NCBI RefSeq assembly: GCF_041346945.1 | Contig: NZ_CP166850.1 | Coordinates: 5,254,501 to 5,318,500 of the forward strand | Source: Amycolatopsis sp. cg9 | GTDB lineage: Bacteria; Actinomycetota; Actinomycetes; Mycobacteriales; Pseudonocardiaceae | Length of the DNA stretch: 64,000 nt | Direction: 5' to 3' | Part shown: piece by piece, positions 25,929-34,783 of the stretch | Layout of the letters: every line of letters starts with the position of its first letter | Position numbering within the stretch: position 1 is the first letter of the stretch | Program-made: the position numbers and the translations under genes | Notes under the pieces: generated by a model | What the model saw: the letters and a program-made list of their open reading frames with translations, nothing else | Database searches by the model: none | What the model was told of the DNA's origin: nothing

Positions 25929-27164
25929 CTACCGGTTCTCCGCCTTCCACGTGGTGTACGTGTGGTCCAGGAACCGGGCCACGCCGCGGACCACGTGCGC
26001 GCTCCGCACCGACGTGAACACGTCGAACGCGTGCTGCGCCCCCGCCAGCTCCGCATAAGCCACCGGCTGGCGGGACTTCTCCCGCAGCCGACGGACGAAC
26101 TCGCGGGCCTCGCGCACCGGGACCAGGGAATCGTCGCGGCCGTGGATGACGAAGAACGGCGGGGCGTCCGAACTGATCCGGTCCAGCGGCGAAGCCGCGA
26201 TGTAGTCGTCGAGGTGGTTCACCGGGTCCCGATCCGCCGCGAACACCCGCCGGGCGATCAGGCTCTCCAGCCGGTACTGGCTGGCCCGCGAACCCGACGT
26301 GGCCGCGAAGTCGTACACGCCGTAGTGCGGGACGCAGGCCTGGACGCTCGTGTCCGCGTCCTCGAACTCCGGCTGCAGCGCCGGATCGTTCTGCGACAGC
26401 GCCAGCAGCGCCGCCAGGTGGCCGCCCGCCGAACCGCCGGTCACCGCGACGAAGCGGGGGTCGCCGCCGTACGCGGTGATCTGCGAACGGATCCACGCCA
26501 GGGACTGCTTCGCCGCCACGATGTGGGCCGGCCACCTGTGCGTGGGGGACAGGGGGTAGTTGATCGCCACGCACACCCAGCCGCGGCGGGCCAGGTAGCG
26601 CATCAGGGGGCGGCCCTGCTCCTCCTTGTTGCCGATCACCCACGCGCCGCCGTGGACCTGCAGCAGCACCGGCGCGCCCGTCACCGGCGACGCGGGCCGG
26701 TACACGTCGAGCAAGAAGCGCTTGCCGCCCGGGGCGTACGCGATGTTGCGATCGACCCGCACGTCCGGGGCGCCCATCCGGAACGGGAGCGCCAGCTCGC
26801 TCCACGGGAGGCCGAGGTCGGAGCGGCCCAGCTCGGACGCGTAGTCCTCGCCCAGCGCCGCGGTCAGCGCCTTCTCGATCTCCTCGCGGGCGCCGTGGCC
26901 GGTGCGGATCAGCGCGCCCAGACCGGCGGCGGACGCCGCGGCCATGGCCAGGCCGGCCTGCGTCGAACGGTCGCGGGCGCCGTGGCGGGCCAGGTGGACC
27001 GCGGTGTCGGCCGCGGTCAGCGCCAGGAGCTGGGGTGCCAGCTCGCCGGTCAGCCAGCCGGCGAAGAACACCGGGATGGTCGTCGAGCGGGCCCGCAGGG
27101 GGCGGAGCGCGTTCGCCGTGAGACCGAGCTGGACCGCGCGGCGGATCAGGAAATTCGGCTGCAC
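25929..27164 (-). CDS. Alpha/beta-hydrolase, hormone-sensitive-lipase-like esterase
   Basis: 411 residues from GTG 27164. The N-terminal 150 residues are helical and partly hydrophobic. The catalytic part shows the oxyanion motif VLLQVHGGAWVIGNK, the nucleophile elbow VTGGSAGGHLAALLAL, then IHGRDDSLVP (Asp) and AGAQHAFDVF (His). This is the family of mycobacterial Lip esterases acting on acylglycerols or short esters. It is divergent from the wax-ester synthase gene, pointing to storage-lipid turnover (inference). TATCAT 7 nt upstream suggests a leaderless start. Confidence 0.87.
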   Translation of the reverse strand: MQPNFLIRRAVQLGLTANALRPLRARSTTIPVFFAGWLTGELAPQLLALTAADTAVHLARHGARDRSTQAGLAMAAASAAGLGALIRTGHGAREEIEKALTAALGEDYASELGRSDLGLPWSELALPFRMGAPDVRVDRNIAYAPGGKRFLLDVYRPASPVTGAPVLLQVHGGAWVIGNKEEQGRPLMRYLARRGWVCVAINYPLSPTHRWPAHIVAAKQSLAWIRSQITAYGGDPRFVAVTGGSAGGHLAALLALSQNDPALQPEFEDADTSVQACVPHYGVYDFAATSGSRASQYRLESLIARRVFAADRDPVNHLDDYIAASPLDRISSDAPPFFVIHGRDDSLVPVREAREFVRRLREKSRQPVAYAELAGAQHAFDVFTSVRSAHVVRGVARFLDHTYTTWKAENR

Positions 27165-27216
27165 CAGCGCGATGATACCGGTGAGTAGGGTGACGCGCCG
27201 CTCACCGGAAGTGGCT

Positions 27217-27228
27217 TACCCTGGCGGC
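27217..27228 (+). promoter_or_regulatory. -10 element for leaderless wax-ester synthase gene
   Basis: TACCCT at 27217-27222 plus a 6-nt spacer precedes ATG 27229; GGCGG in the spacer is too close to be a ribosome site. Confidence 0.35.
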
Positions 27229-28614
27229 ATGCAGAGACTGAGCGGCCTCGACGCGAGCTTCCTGTACCTCGAGACGCCGTCCCAGGTCCTGCACGTCTGC
27301 GGGCTGCTCACCCTCGACGGCTCGACCGTCCCCGGTGGCTACACCTTCGCGAAGCTCAAGGAAAAGCTCGACGAGCGGGTCCGGCTGATCCCGGCGTTCC
27401 GCCGCAAGCTGCACAACCCGCTCTGGAACCTCAGCCACCCCGTGTGGATCGAGGACGAGGACTTCGACCTCGACCACCACGTGCACCGCATCGGCGTGCC
27501 CGCCCCCGGCGATCGCGCCGAGCTGGCCGAGCTGTGCGCGCACATCGCCGGCCAGCAGCTCGACCGCGCGCAGCCGCTGTGGCAGCTCTACGTCATCGAA
27601 GGCCTGGCCGACGGCCAGATCGCCGTGCTGCTGAAGATGCACCACGCCAGCGTCGACGGCGTGAGCGGTGCCAGCCTGATCACCTACCTCGCCGGGCTGG
27701 AGCCCGACGCGCCGGCGCCGGTGATCGAGCAGCCCGGCAACCCGGGCACGCCGTCGGCGCTGGACCTGCTGCGCTCGGGCGTCGAGAACGTCGTGAGACG
27801 GCCCGCCGAAGTCGTCCGGCTGCTGCCCGACCTGCTGGAGCTGGTGCCGCGGTGGCTCGGGAAGGCCCTGCGCGGCAAGGGGATGCCGGTCCCGTTCACG
27901 GCGCCGCGGACGTCGCTGAACGGCACGATCACCGGGCACCGCAGCGTCGCGTTCGCCCAGCTGGACCTCGACCGGGTCAAGGAGGTCAAGAACGCCTTCG
28001 GGGTCACGGTGAACGACGTCGTGCTCGCGCTCGTCGCCGGGGCGCTGCGCGAGTTCCTCGAAGCCCGCGGCGAACTGCCGGACGACCCGCTGGTCGCGAC
28101 CGTCCCGGTCTCGGTGCACGACCGGACCGAACGGGACCACGGCAGCAACAAGGTTTCGGCGTTCTTCGCCTCGCTCCCGACGCACCTGCCCGACCCGGCC
28201 GCGCGGGTCTTCTTCCTCGCCGAGGCCAACCGGCTCTCGAAGGACCACCACTACGACATCGACGCCGACATGCTGCAGGACTGGGCGCAGTTCTCGGCCG
28301 CGACGGCGTTCGGCCTCGCCGTGCGCGCGTACTCGGCGCTGCGCCTGGCGGAGAAGCACCCGGTGGTGCACAACCTGGTCGTGTCCAACGTGCCCGGCCC
28401 GCCGATGCCGCTGTACTTCCTCGGCGCGCGCATCACCGGCCTCTACCCGCTCGGCCCGGTCTTCCACGGCGCGGGCCTGAACGTCACGGTGCTGTCCAAC
28501 GCGGGAAAGGTGCACGTCGGCCTGCTGGGCGCGCGCGAGCTGGTCAAGGACCTCTGGCCGCTCGCCGACGCGCTCCCGGAGGCCCTCGACGAGCTGCTCA
28601 AGGCCGCGGGCTGA
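27229..28614 (+). CDS. Wax-ester synthase/diacylglycerol acyltransferase (WS/DGAT)
   Basis: 461 residues, normal size for bacterial WS/DGAT. It starts MQRLSGLDASFLYLETPSQV, has the catalytic HHxxxDG as MHHASVDGVSG near residue 135, and the later family motifs VNDVVLALVAGALREFL and VVHNLVVSNVPGPPMPLYFLGA. It esterifies acyl-CoA with diacylglycerol or fatty alcohol to make storage lipid at the membrane. Its 3' end overlaps the convergent deazaflavin protein by 17 bp. Placement inside the steroid locus suggests storage of acyl units released from steroids, but no KstR box was seen upstream. Confidence 0.93.
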   Translation: MQRLSGLDASFLYLETPSQVLHVCGLLTLDGSTVPGGYTFAKLKEKLDERVRLIPAFRRKLHNPLWNLSHPVWIEDEDFDLDHHVHRIGVPAPGDRAELAELCAHIAGQQLDRAQPLWQLYVIEGLADGQIAVLLKMHHASVDGVSGASLITYLAGLEPDAPAPVIEQPGNPGTPSALDLLRSGVENVVRRPAEVVRLLPDLLELVPRWLGKALRGKGMPVPFTAPRTSLNGTITGHRSVAFAQLDLDRVKEVKNAFGVTVNDVVLALVAGALREFLEARGELPDDPLVATVPVSVHDRTERDHGSNKVSAFFASLPTHLPDPAARVFFLAEANRLSKDHHYDIDADMLQDWAQFSAATAFGLAVRAYSALRLAEKHPVVHNLVVSNVPGPPMPLYFLGARITGLYPLGPVFHGAGLNVTVLSNAGKVHVGLLGARELVKDLWPLADALPEALDELLKAAG

Positions 28615-29095
28615 GTACCACGACCGGGATCTCCCGGTCGGTCCACGCCTGGTACTTCGCGAAGTCCGCGTACAGCTCGACCAGCCGCGGCCACAGTTCG
28701 GCGCGCTCGGCCGGCTCCGCGACGCGGGCCGTCACCGGGACGTCCCGGTGCCCCTTCAGGTGGATGCGCGTCTCGGGGTCCGCCCGCAGGTTGAAGTACC
28801 ACTGCGGGTGCCGCGGCAGCCCGCCCTGCGAGGCGACGATGACGACGTCCTCGCCGGAGCGCAGGTACAGCAGCGGCGTGGTGAACCGGCGCCCGGACTT
28901 GCGGCCGCGGTGCTCCAGCAGCAGCGTCGGCACCGGCTTGCGGAACCCGGCCCCGACCCGCCAGGTGCTGCCGATCCGGCCGCCGGTCAGCTTGAAGACC
29001 GCGACCTGCGCCTTCGCGCCGTACTTCATGACCTTCGCCGTCACCGGCGAGTCCAGGCCGTCGGGCTTCTGCTCCGGCAGGCTGAAGCGTCCCAT
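28598..29095 (-). CDS. Deazaflavin (F420)-dependent nitroreductase-family protein, Ddn-like
   Basis: 165 residues. Family markers are GRKSGRRFTTPLLYLRSGEDVVIVASQGG and HPQWYFNLRADPETRIHLKG, the F420-binding split-barrel of Ddn/DUF385 proteins. Members reduce quinones or unsaturated compounds with F420H2. It is 15 bp downstream of the alpha/beta-hydrolase gene and so probably in the KstR-controlled leftward operon. Confidence 0.9.
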   Translation of the reverse strand: MGRFSLPEQKPDGLDSPVTAKVMKYGAKAQVAVFKLTGGRIGSTWRVGAGFRKPVPTLLLEHRGRKSGRRFTTPLLYLRSGEDVVIVASQGGLPRHPQWYFNLRADPETRIHLKGHRDVPVTARVAEPAERAELWPRLVELYADFAKYQAWTDREIPVVVLSPRP

Positions 29096-29110
29096 CGTGG
29101 GGTTCCTTCC

Positions 29111-29944
29111 TCAGAGGGAGTGGACGGCGGCGAGCAGGGCGGGCACCCAGCGGTCGGCGGCGAGGACGCAGGCCGCGTGCCCGGCCGCGACCTCGTAGGT
29201 CGCCGCGCCCGGGATGCGGCGGGCCAGGGAGCGCTGGTGCGCGGGGGCGATGAAGCGGTCCCGCGCGGTCACGACGACCGCAGCCGGCAGCCGCACCGTG
29301 TGGAGCCACGGCGTCGAGTCGAACCGGCCGATCTCGTCGACGGCGACGGCGATCTCCCACGGCTTGGTCGACCGGAACTCCCGAAGCCCCCACCGGTGGT
29401 CTTCGACGCGCCGCAGTGGGGCCGCGGGGACGACCGGCAGCTTCACGCGCTCGCGCAGCTGCCGCACCGTCCGGCCGAAGACGTCGAGCGCGACGCGCTG
29501 CCGCAGCCCGCGGCGGAAGCTGCTCGCGGTCGAACACAGCACCAAACCGGTAACACGTTCTGGCTCGGCGCGGGCGACCAGCTGGGCGACCATCCCGCCC
29601 ATCGAGTACCCCGCGAGCGCGAACCGGCCGATGCTCAGCGCGTCCGCGACCGCGGGTACGTCCCCGGCGCAGTCGGCGAGCCGGAACTCCGGCGAGCGGA
29701 TGCCCCGGCCGTGCCACCGCTGGTCGAACACGACGACGCGGTGGTGCCGCGCGAGCCCGGCCAGGGCGGGGTACCAGGTCAGCAAGCCGGTGCAGGCCAC
29801 GGAATGCAGCAGCAGGAGCGCGGGGGCGTCCCGTGGGCCGACGTCGGTGACCACCGTGCGCCCGCGGCCGGGCAGGTCGAGGGGGACCGGGTCGGGGACG
29901 CCGGCCGTCGGCGGCACGGTGATCAGCCGCCGCGTCGCCGCCAT
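29111..29944 (-). CDS. Alpha/beta-fold hydrolase in the KstR regulon
   Basis: 277 residues from ATG 29944, with GGAGGAGGAG upstream. The nucleophile elbow is AGYSMGGMVAQL; VVFDQRWHGRG and VVTARDRFIAP supply other family positions and AAGHAAC the likely His. The substrate is unknown; control by the KstR box at 29992 suggests a thioester or ester in steroid breakdown. Confidence 0.87.
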   Translation of the reverse strand: MAATRRLITVPPTAGVPDPVPLDLPGRGRTVVTDVGPRDAPALLLLHSVACTGLLTWYPALAGLARHHRVVVFDQRWHGRGIRSPEFRLADCAGDVPAVADALSIGRFALAGYSMGGMVAQLVARAEPERVTGLVLCSTASSFRRGLRQRVALDVFGRTVRQLRERVKLPVVPAAPLRRVEDHRWGLREFRSTKPWEIAVAVDEIGRFDSTPWLHTVRLPAAVVVTARDRFIAPAHQRSLARRIPGAATYEVAAGHAACVLAADRWVPALLAAVHSL

Positions 29945-29991
29945 CCGACTCCTCCTCCGGGGTTGCCGCGCCGGTCCTTTCCGGTTAAGAC

Positions 29992-30005
29992 TAGAACATG
30001 TTTCA
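29992..30005. promoter_or_regulatory. KstR box between the hydrolase gene and fadE28 (perfect match)
   Basis: TAGAACATGTTTCA fits TNNAACNNGTTNNA exactly. It lies in an 87-bp divergent gap and can control both directions. Confidence 0.87.
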
Positions 30006-30031
30006 GTATTGCGCCGAGCCGGAGGTCGGGC

Positions 30032-31081
30032 GTGGACTTCACCCTTGACGATACGCAGAGCGAGATCGCCGCACTCGCCGCGAAAGTGCTCGGCGCCGAA
30101 GACGATCCGTGGCGCGCCCTCGCCGGCGCGGGTCTGCTGGCGCTCGCGCTGCCCGCGGACCTCGAGGGCGACGGCCTGGGCGTCGCGGAGGTCGCGCAGG
30201 TCCTGACCGAGGTCGGCCGGGCCGCCGCGCCGGTGCCCGCGTACGCCGCGCTGGCGCTGGGCGTCCTGCCGGTCGAGACGCTCGGCACGCCCGCCCAGCG
30301 CGCGGAACTCCTGCCGCCGGTCGCGGCCGGGGAAGCGCTGCTCACCGCGGCGCTGCACGAGCCGTCCGCCCCGCTCACCGCCGAGCCCGCCGCGACCGCG
30401 CGCGCGGCGAACGGGAAGTGGCTGATCAGCGGCGTGAAGACGGCGGTCCCGTACGCCGCCGAAGCCACCCGGATCCTCACGCCGGTGACGACCCCGCACG
30501 GCACCGCCGTCTACCTGGTCGACCCGCGCGCCGACGGCGTCACGCTCGTCCCCACGCGGAACTCGGCCGGGACACCGGAGTGCACCGTGCGGCTCGACGA
30601 CGTCGCCGTCGAGGAGACCGACCTCCTCTTCGACCGGGGCGCGGTCGCGGCGCTGCACCGGTTCGCGCTGGCCGGCGCGCTCGCGCTCGGCGACGGCCTG
30701 CTGGCCGGAGCCCTCGCGCTCACCGTCAAGCACGTCGGCGAACGCGCCCAGTTCGGCCGCCCGCTGGCGACCTTCCAGGCGGTGGCGGGCCAGATCGCCG
30801 ACGTCTACGTCGCCGCGCGGACCGTGCACCTCGCCGTGACGTCCGCGGTGTGGCGGCTGGCCGCCGGCCTCGACGCGGATGCCGAACTGGACGTCGCCGC
30901 CTACTGGGTCGCCGAGGAAGCCCCGAAGGCGCTCGCGACCTGCCACCACCTGCACGGCGGTGTCGGCGTCGACGAAACGTACCCGCTGCACCGGTATTCG
31001 TCGGCGGTCAAGGATCTCGGCCGGGCGCTCGGCGGTGCCGCGCACCGGCTCGGCAAGCTCGGCGAACGAGTGGCGGGGTGA
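30032..31081 (+). CDS. fadE28: FadE28-like acyl-CoA dehydrogenase subunit (ChsE1)
   Basis: 349 residues from GTG 30032 with GGAGG six nt upstream. Short ACAD with GERAQFGRPLATFQAVAGQIAD region and LHGGVGVDETYPLHRYS near the end; the N-terminal domain is poorly conserved, as expected of the non-catalytic-looking partner. With FadE29 it forms the alpha2beta2 dehydrogenase that oxidises 3-oxo-pregnane-carboxyl-CoA-type side chains. Gene order fadE28-fadE29-chsH2-chsH1-ltp2 equals the mycobacterial igr operon, minus cyp125. Confidence 0.9.
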   Translation: MDFTLDDTQSEIAALAAKVLGAEDDPWRALAGAGLLALALPADLEGDGLGVAEVAQVLTEVGRAAAPVPAYAALALGVLPVETLGTPAQRAELLPPVAAGEALLTAALHEPSAPLTAEPAATARAANGKWLISGVKTAVPYAAEATRILTPVTTPHGTAVYLVDPRADGVTLVPTRNSAGTPECTVRLDDVAVEETDLLFDRGAVAALHRFALAGALALGDGLLAGALALTVKHVGERAQFGRPLATFQAVAGQIADVYVAARTVHLAVTSAVWRLAAGLDADAELDVAAYWVAEEAPKALATCHHLHGGVGVDETYPLHRYSSAVKDLGRALGGAAHRLGKLGERVAG

Positions 31082-31086
31082 GGGAG

Positions 31087-32241
31087 ATGCACGTCGAACT
31101 GACCGCGGCGCAGAAGGATCTGCGCGCGGAGCTCCGGGAGTACTTCGCCGGGCTCATCAGCCCCGAAGAACGCCGGGAGATGCGGCGCGAGCGGCACGGG
31201 CCGGTGTTCCGCGAGATCGTCCGCCGGATGGGCCGCGACGGGCGGCTCGGCGTCGGCTGGCCGGCGGAGTACGGCGGGCAGGGCTTCGGCGAGATCGAGC
31301 AGCACCTGTTCGTCGACGAGGCCGCGCGCGCCGACGTCCAGCTGCCGTCGGTGACGCTGCAGACCGTCGGGCCGACGCTGCAGCAGTTCGGCACCGACGA
31401 GCAGAAGTCCTTCTTCCTGCCGAAGATCCTGGCCGGCGAGATCCACTTCGCGATCGGCTACACCGAGCCGGAGGCGGGCACCGACCTCGCGGCGCTGCGG
31501 ACGACGGCGGTGCGCGACGGCGACGAGTACGTCGTCGACGGCCAGAAGATCTTCACCACCGGCGGCCACGACGCCGACTACATCTGGCTCGCGGTCCGGA
31601 CAGCGCCCGACGCGCCGAGGCACAAGGGCATCTCGATCCTCATCGTGGACACGAGCGACCCGGGCTATTCGTGGACGCCGATCATCACCTGCGACGGCGC
31701 CCACCACGTGAACGCGACGTACTACTCGGACGTCCGCGTGCCGGTGAACCGCCTGGTGGGCAAGGAGAACGAGGGCTGGCGGCTGATCACCACGCAGCTC
31801 AACCACGAGCGCGTGATGCTCGGGCCGGCCGGGCGCATCGGCGGGATGTACGACCGCGTGCGCGCCTGGGCCGCCGCCCACGGCCTGCTCGACCTCGCCG
31901 ACGTCCGGGCCGTGCTGGCCGAGGCCATGGCGGTGACGCGGGTGAACGAGCTGCTGAACTGGCAGGTCGCGGTGTCCTCGGCGACCGCGCCGGTCGGTGT
32001 CGGGGACGCGTCGGCGACCAAGGTGTTCAGCTCCGAGGTGATCCAGCGGATCGGCCGGAACCTCGACGAGCTCGTCGCCCGCCACGGTGATCCGGCCGAC
32101 CCGGACACCGCCGAGCTGGCGGACTGGCTGGACGTCTCGGCGAAGCGCAACATCGTGCTGACCTTCGGCGGCGGCGTCAGCGAAATCCAACGGGAGCTGA
32201 TCGCGTCGATCGGCCTTGGCCTGCCGAGGGTGCCGCGATGA
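31087..32241 (+). CDS. fadE29: FadE29-like acyl-CoA dehydrogenase subunit (ChsE2)
   Basis: 384 residues. ACAD signatures: GRDGRLGVGWPAEYGGQG, IGYTEPEAGTDLAALRTTAV, VDGQKIFTTGGHDADYIWLA and the closing GGGVSEIQRELIASIGLGLP. Pairs with FadE28 in a heterotetramer with shared FAD sites. Five nt separate it from fadE28; it overlaps chsH2 by ATGA. Confidence 0.92.
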   Translation: MHVELTAAQKDLRAELREYFAGLISPEERREMRRERHGPVFREIVRRMGRDGRLGVGWPAEYGGQGFGEIEQHLFVDEAARADVQLPSVTLQTVGPTLQQFGTDEQKSFFLPKILAGEIHFAIGYTEPEAGTDLAALRTTAVRDGDEYVVDGQKIFTTGGHDADYIWLAVRTAPDAPRHKGISILIVDTSDPGYSWTPIITCDGAHHVNATYYSDVRVPVNRLVGKENEGWRLITTQLNHERVMLGPAGRIGGMYDRVRAWAAAHGLLDLADVRAVLAEAMAVTRVNELLNWQVAVSSATAPVGVGDASATKVFSSEVIQRIGRNLDELVARHGDPADPDTAELADWLDVSAKRNIVLTFGGGVSEIQRELIASIGLGLPRVPR

Positions 32242-33146
32242 CCATCGAAGAAACGGCTCGGGAAATCGCCGCCCGAGGGGAAAGCACGCCGCGTCTCGCG
32301 CGCGACCCCGTGAACCAGGCCATGGTGAACAACTGGGTCGAAGCGATCGGGGACACCAACCCCGTCTACACCGACCCGGAGTTCGCCGCGCGGAGTGTGC
32401 ACAAGGGACTCGTCGCGCCCCCCGCGATGGCGCAGGTGTGGACGATGGGCGGGCTCAACGTCCCGCGCGGGAGCGACGACCCGCTCGGCCTGATGATGGA
32501 GCTCCTGGACGAAGCCGGGTTCACCTCCGTCGTCGCGACGAACTCCGAGCAGACCTACCACCGCTACCTGCGCCCGGGCGAGCGGGTCGAGGCGCGGACG
32601 AAACTGGAAGACGTCGTCGGGCCGAAGAAGACCGCGCTCGGCGAAGGCTGGTTCGTCACCACGCGGATGACCTGGTACGTCGACGGCGAAGCCGTCGCGG
32701 AAATGATGTTCCGCGTCCTCAAGTTCCGCCCGCCCGCCCCGAAGCCGCCGGCGGCGCCGGTGCTGCGGCCGGTGATCAGCAAGGACACCGAGTTCTTCTG
32801 GGACGGGCTCCGCGAAGGGGAGCTGCGCATCCAGCGCTGGGGCGAAACGCTGCGGCACCCGCCGGGGCCGATGCCGCCGGACGGGTCGCTCGACGCCGAG
32901 CCGGACTACGTCGTCGCGAGCGGCCGCGGGACGGTGTTCTCCTACGTCGTGCACCACCACCCGCCGGTGCCGGGCAAGAACCTGCCGTTCGTCGTGGCAC
33001 TGGTGGAGCTGGAAGAAGGGGTCCGGGTGATGGCGGAGCTGCTCGAAGCCGCGCCGGAAGAAGTCCACATCGGACTGCCGGTGGTGGCGGCGTTCGTCCG
33101 GGTCGACGACGACCTGACCCTGCCCGCGTGGAAGGTGGCCCGATGA
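32238..33146 (+). CDS. chsH2: ChsH2-like protein: MaoC-type hydratase subunit fused to a DUF35/OB domain
   Basis: 302 residues. The N-terminal part (to about 160) is MaoC-like: NNWVEAIGDTNPVYTDPEFA, LVAPPAMAQVWTMGG. The C-terminal part from LRPVISKDTEFFWDGLREGEL is DUF35-like with an OB fold (GRGTVFSYVVHHHPP). The Cys pairs often found in DUF35 zinc ribbons are absent here (RIQRWGETLRHPPGPMPP). ChsH2 with ChsH1 hydrates the 17(20)-enoyl-CoA, and its DUF35 domain binds the aldolase Ltp2. Coupled by ATGA overlaps on both sides. Confidence 0.9.
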   Translation: MTIEETAREIAARGESTPRLARDPVNQAMVNNWVEAIGDTNPVYTDPEFAARSVHKGLVAPPAMAQVWTMGGLNVPRGSDDPLGLMMELLDEAGFTSVVATNSEQTYHRYLRPGERVEARTKLEDVVGPKKTALGEGWFVTTRMTWYVDGEAVAEMMFRVLKFRPPAPKPPAAPVLRPVISKDTEFFWDGLREGELRIQRWGETLRHPPGPMPPDGSLDAEPDYVVASGRGTVFSYVVHHHPPVPGKNLPFVVALVELEEGVRVMAELLEAAPEEVHIGLPVVAAFVRVDDDLTLPAWKVAR

Positions 33147-33529
33147 CCGTCGCCGAAGGAACGGAACTGCCGCCGCTGACGATCGAGGCGACGCCGACGT
33201 TCGTCGTCAGCACGGCGCTGGCCACCCGCGACTTCCAGGACGTGCACCACGACCGGGACGCGGCGGTGGCGCGCGGCTCGAAGGACATCTTCCTCAACAT
33301 CCTCACCGACACCGGCCTGGTGCAGCGGTTCGTCTCGGACTGGGCCGGCCCGGAGGCGCTCATCCGCTCGGTCAAGATCCGGCTCGGCGTGCCGTGCTAC
33401 GCCTACGACACCTTGACCTTCACCGGCCGGGTGGTGTCCGCCGACGGCAACGACGTCGTCGTGGCGGTGTCCGGAGTGGACTCACTCGGCGAGCACGTCG
33501 CCGGCACCGTGGAGGTGACCCTGCCGTGA
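33143..33529 (+). CDS. chsH1: ChsH1-like MaoC-domain hydratase subunit
   Basis: 128 residues, a single hot-dog domain. The catalytic segment is RDFQDVHHDRDAAVARGSKD (Asp/His). It completes the ChsH1-ChsH2 enoyl-CoA hydratase for steroid side-chain removal. ATG 33143 overlaps chsH2; its stop overlaps GTG of ltp2. Confidence 0.92.
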   Translation: MTVAEGTELPPLTIEATPTFVVSTALATRDFQDVHHDRDAAVARGSKDIFLNILTDTGLVQRFVSDWAGPEALIRSVKIRLGVPCYAYDTLTFTGRVVSADGNDVVVAVSGVDSLGEHVAGTVEVTLP

Positions 33530-34695
33530 CGCTCTCGGGCAAGGCGGCCATCGCCGGGATCGGCGCGACGGAGTTCTCGAAGGACTCCGGGCGCAGCGAA
33601 CTGCGGCTGGCGGCCGAATGCGTCTCCCTCGCGCTCGCCGACGCCGGGCTGGCACCGTCCGATGTGGACGGGCTGGTGTCGTTCACCATGGACGGCAACG
33701 CGGAAATCGCCGTGGCCAGGGAACTCGGCATCCCGGAGCTGAAGTTCTTCAGCCGCATCCATTACGGCGGCGGCGCGGCGGCGGCGACCGTGCAGCAGGC
33801 CGCGATGGCCGTGGCGACCGGGGTCGCGGACGTCGTCGTCGCCTACCGGGCGTTCAACGAGCGCTCGGGCATGCGGTTCGGCCAGGTGTCCTCGGCCGCG
33901 GCGGGGCAGGTGAACTCGTCTGGGGTGGACAACGCGTTCCACTACCCGATGGGCATCGCGACCCCGGCGGCGACCGTGGCGATGGTGGCGCGGCGGTACC
34001 TCCACGAGTACGGCGCGACGAGCGAGGATTTCGGCCGGGTGGCGGTGATCGACCGCAAGCACGCGGCGACCAACCCGAACGCCTGGTTCCACGAGCGGCC
34101 GATCACCCTCGAGCAGCACCAGGCGTCGCGCTGGGTGGCCGAGCCGCTGCACCTGCTCGACTGCTGCCAGGAGAGCGACGGCGGGGTCGCGCTGGTCGTC
34201 ACCAGCGTGGAGCGGGCCCGTGACCTGGCGCAGGCGCCGGCGGTGATCGCCGCGGCGGCCCAGGGGAGCGGACCGGACCAGTACGTGATGACCAGCTACT
34301 ACCGCGACGACCTGGCCGCGCTGCCGGAGATGGGCGTCGTCGGGCGGCAGCTGTGGGGCCAGGCCGGGCTCGGACCGTCCGATGTGGACGTCGCGGTGCT
34401 GTACGACCACTTCACGCCGTACGTCCTGATGCAGCTGGAGGAGCTGGGCTTCTGCGGTCGCGGCGAAGCGAAGGACTTCATCGCCGGCGGCGCGCTGGAA
34501 CTCGACGGCGCGCTGCCGCTCAACCCGCACGGCGGGCAGCTCGGCGAGGCCTACATCCACGGCATGAACGGCATCGCGGAAGGCGTCCGGCAGCTGCGCG
34601 GCACGGCGGCCAACCAGGTCGCGGACGCGGCCCGCGTGCTGGTCACGGCCGGGACGGGCGTGCCGACCAGCGGACTCATCCTGACGGGTGACTGA
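33526..34695 (+). CDS. ltp2: Ltp2-like lipid-transfer/thiolase-fold steroid aldolase
   Basis: 389 residues from GTG 33526 (GTGA overlap). Thiolase-fold SCP-x family: KAAIAGIGATEFSKDSGRSE, HYGGGAAAATVQQAAMAVAT, then DVDVAVLYDHFTPYVLMQLE and LPLNPHGGQLGEAYIHGMNG. Ltp2 catalyses retro-aldol release of propionyl-CoA from the C17 side chain, giving androstenedione-type steroids, in complex with ChsH2. Last gene of the igr-like operon. Confidence 0.93.
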   Translation: MTLSGKAAIAGIGATEFSKDSGRSELRLAAECVSLALADAGLAPSDVDGLVSFTMDGNAEIAVARELGIPELKFFSRIHYGGGAAAATVQQAAMAVATGVADVVVAYRAFNERSGMRFGQVSSAAAGQVNSSGVDNAFHYPMGIATPAATVAMVARRYLHEYGATSEDFGRVAVIDRKHAATNPNAWFHERPITLEQHQASRWVAEPLHLLDCCQESDGGVALVVTSVERARDLAQAPAVIAAAAQGSGPDQYVMTSYYRDDLAALPEMGVVGRQLWGQAGLGPSDVDVAVLYDHFTPYVLMQLEELGFCGRGEAKDFIAGGALELDGALPLNPHGGQLGEAYIHGMNGIAEGVRQLRGTAANQVADAARVLVTAGTGVPTSGLILTGD

Positions 34696-34725
34696 GGCGT
34701 CACCTCATTGACGGCTGGTGCGCGG

Positions 34726-34764
34726 CCGTCGTGGGTGTCACGGTGGAGACACCACCCACGACGG
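34726..34764 (+). terminator. Hairpin after ltp2
   Basis: CCGTCGTGGGT at 34726-34736 and its perfect complement at 34754-34764 form an 11-bp stem with a 17-nt loop, between ltp2 and the next gene. Confidence 0.5.
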
Positions 34765-34783
34765 AGAGTGAGGCCGACTGGCG

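Noticed and set aside
29549..29562. KstR-box-like GGTAACACGTTCTG
   Set aside because: Only 12 of 14 positions match and it lies inside the hydrolase coding sequence, away from any start.
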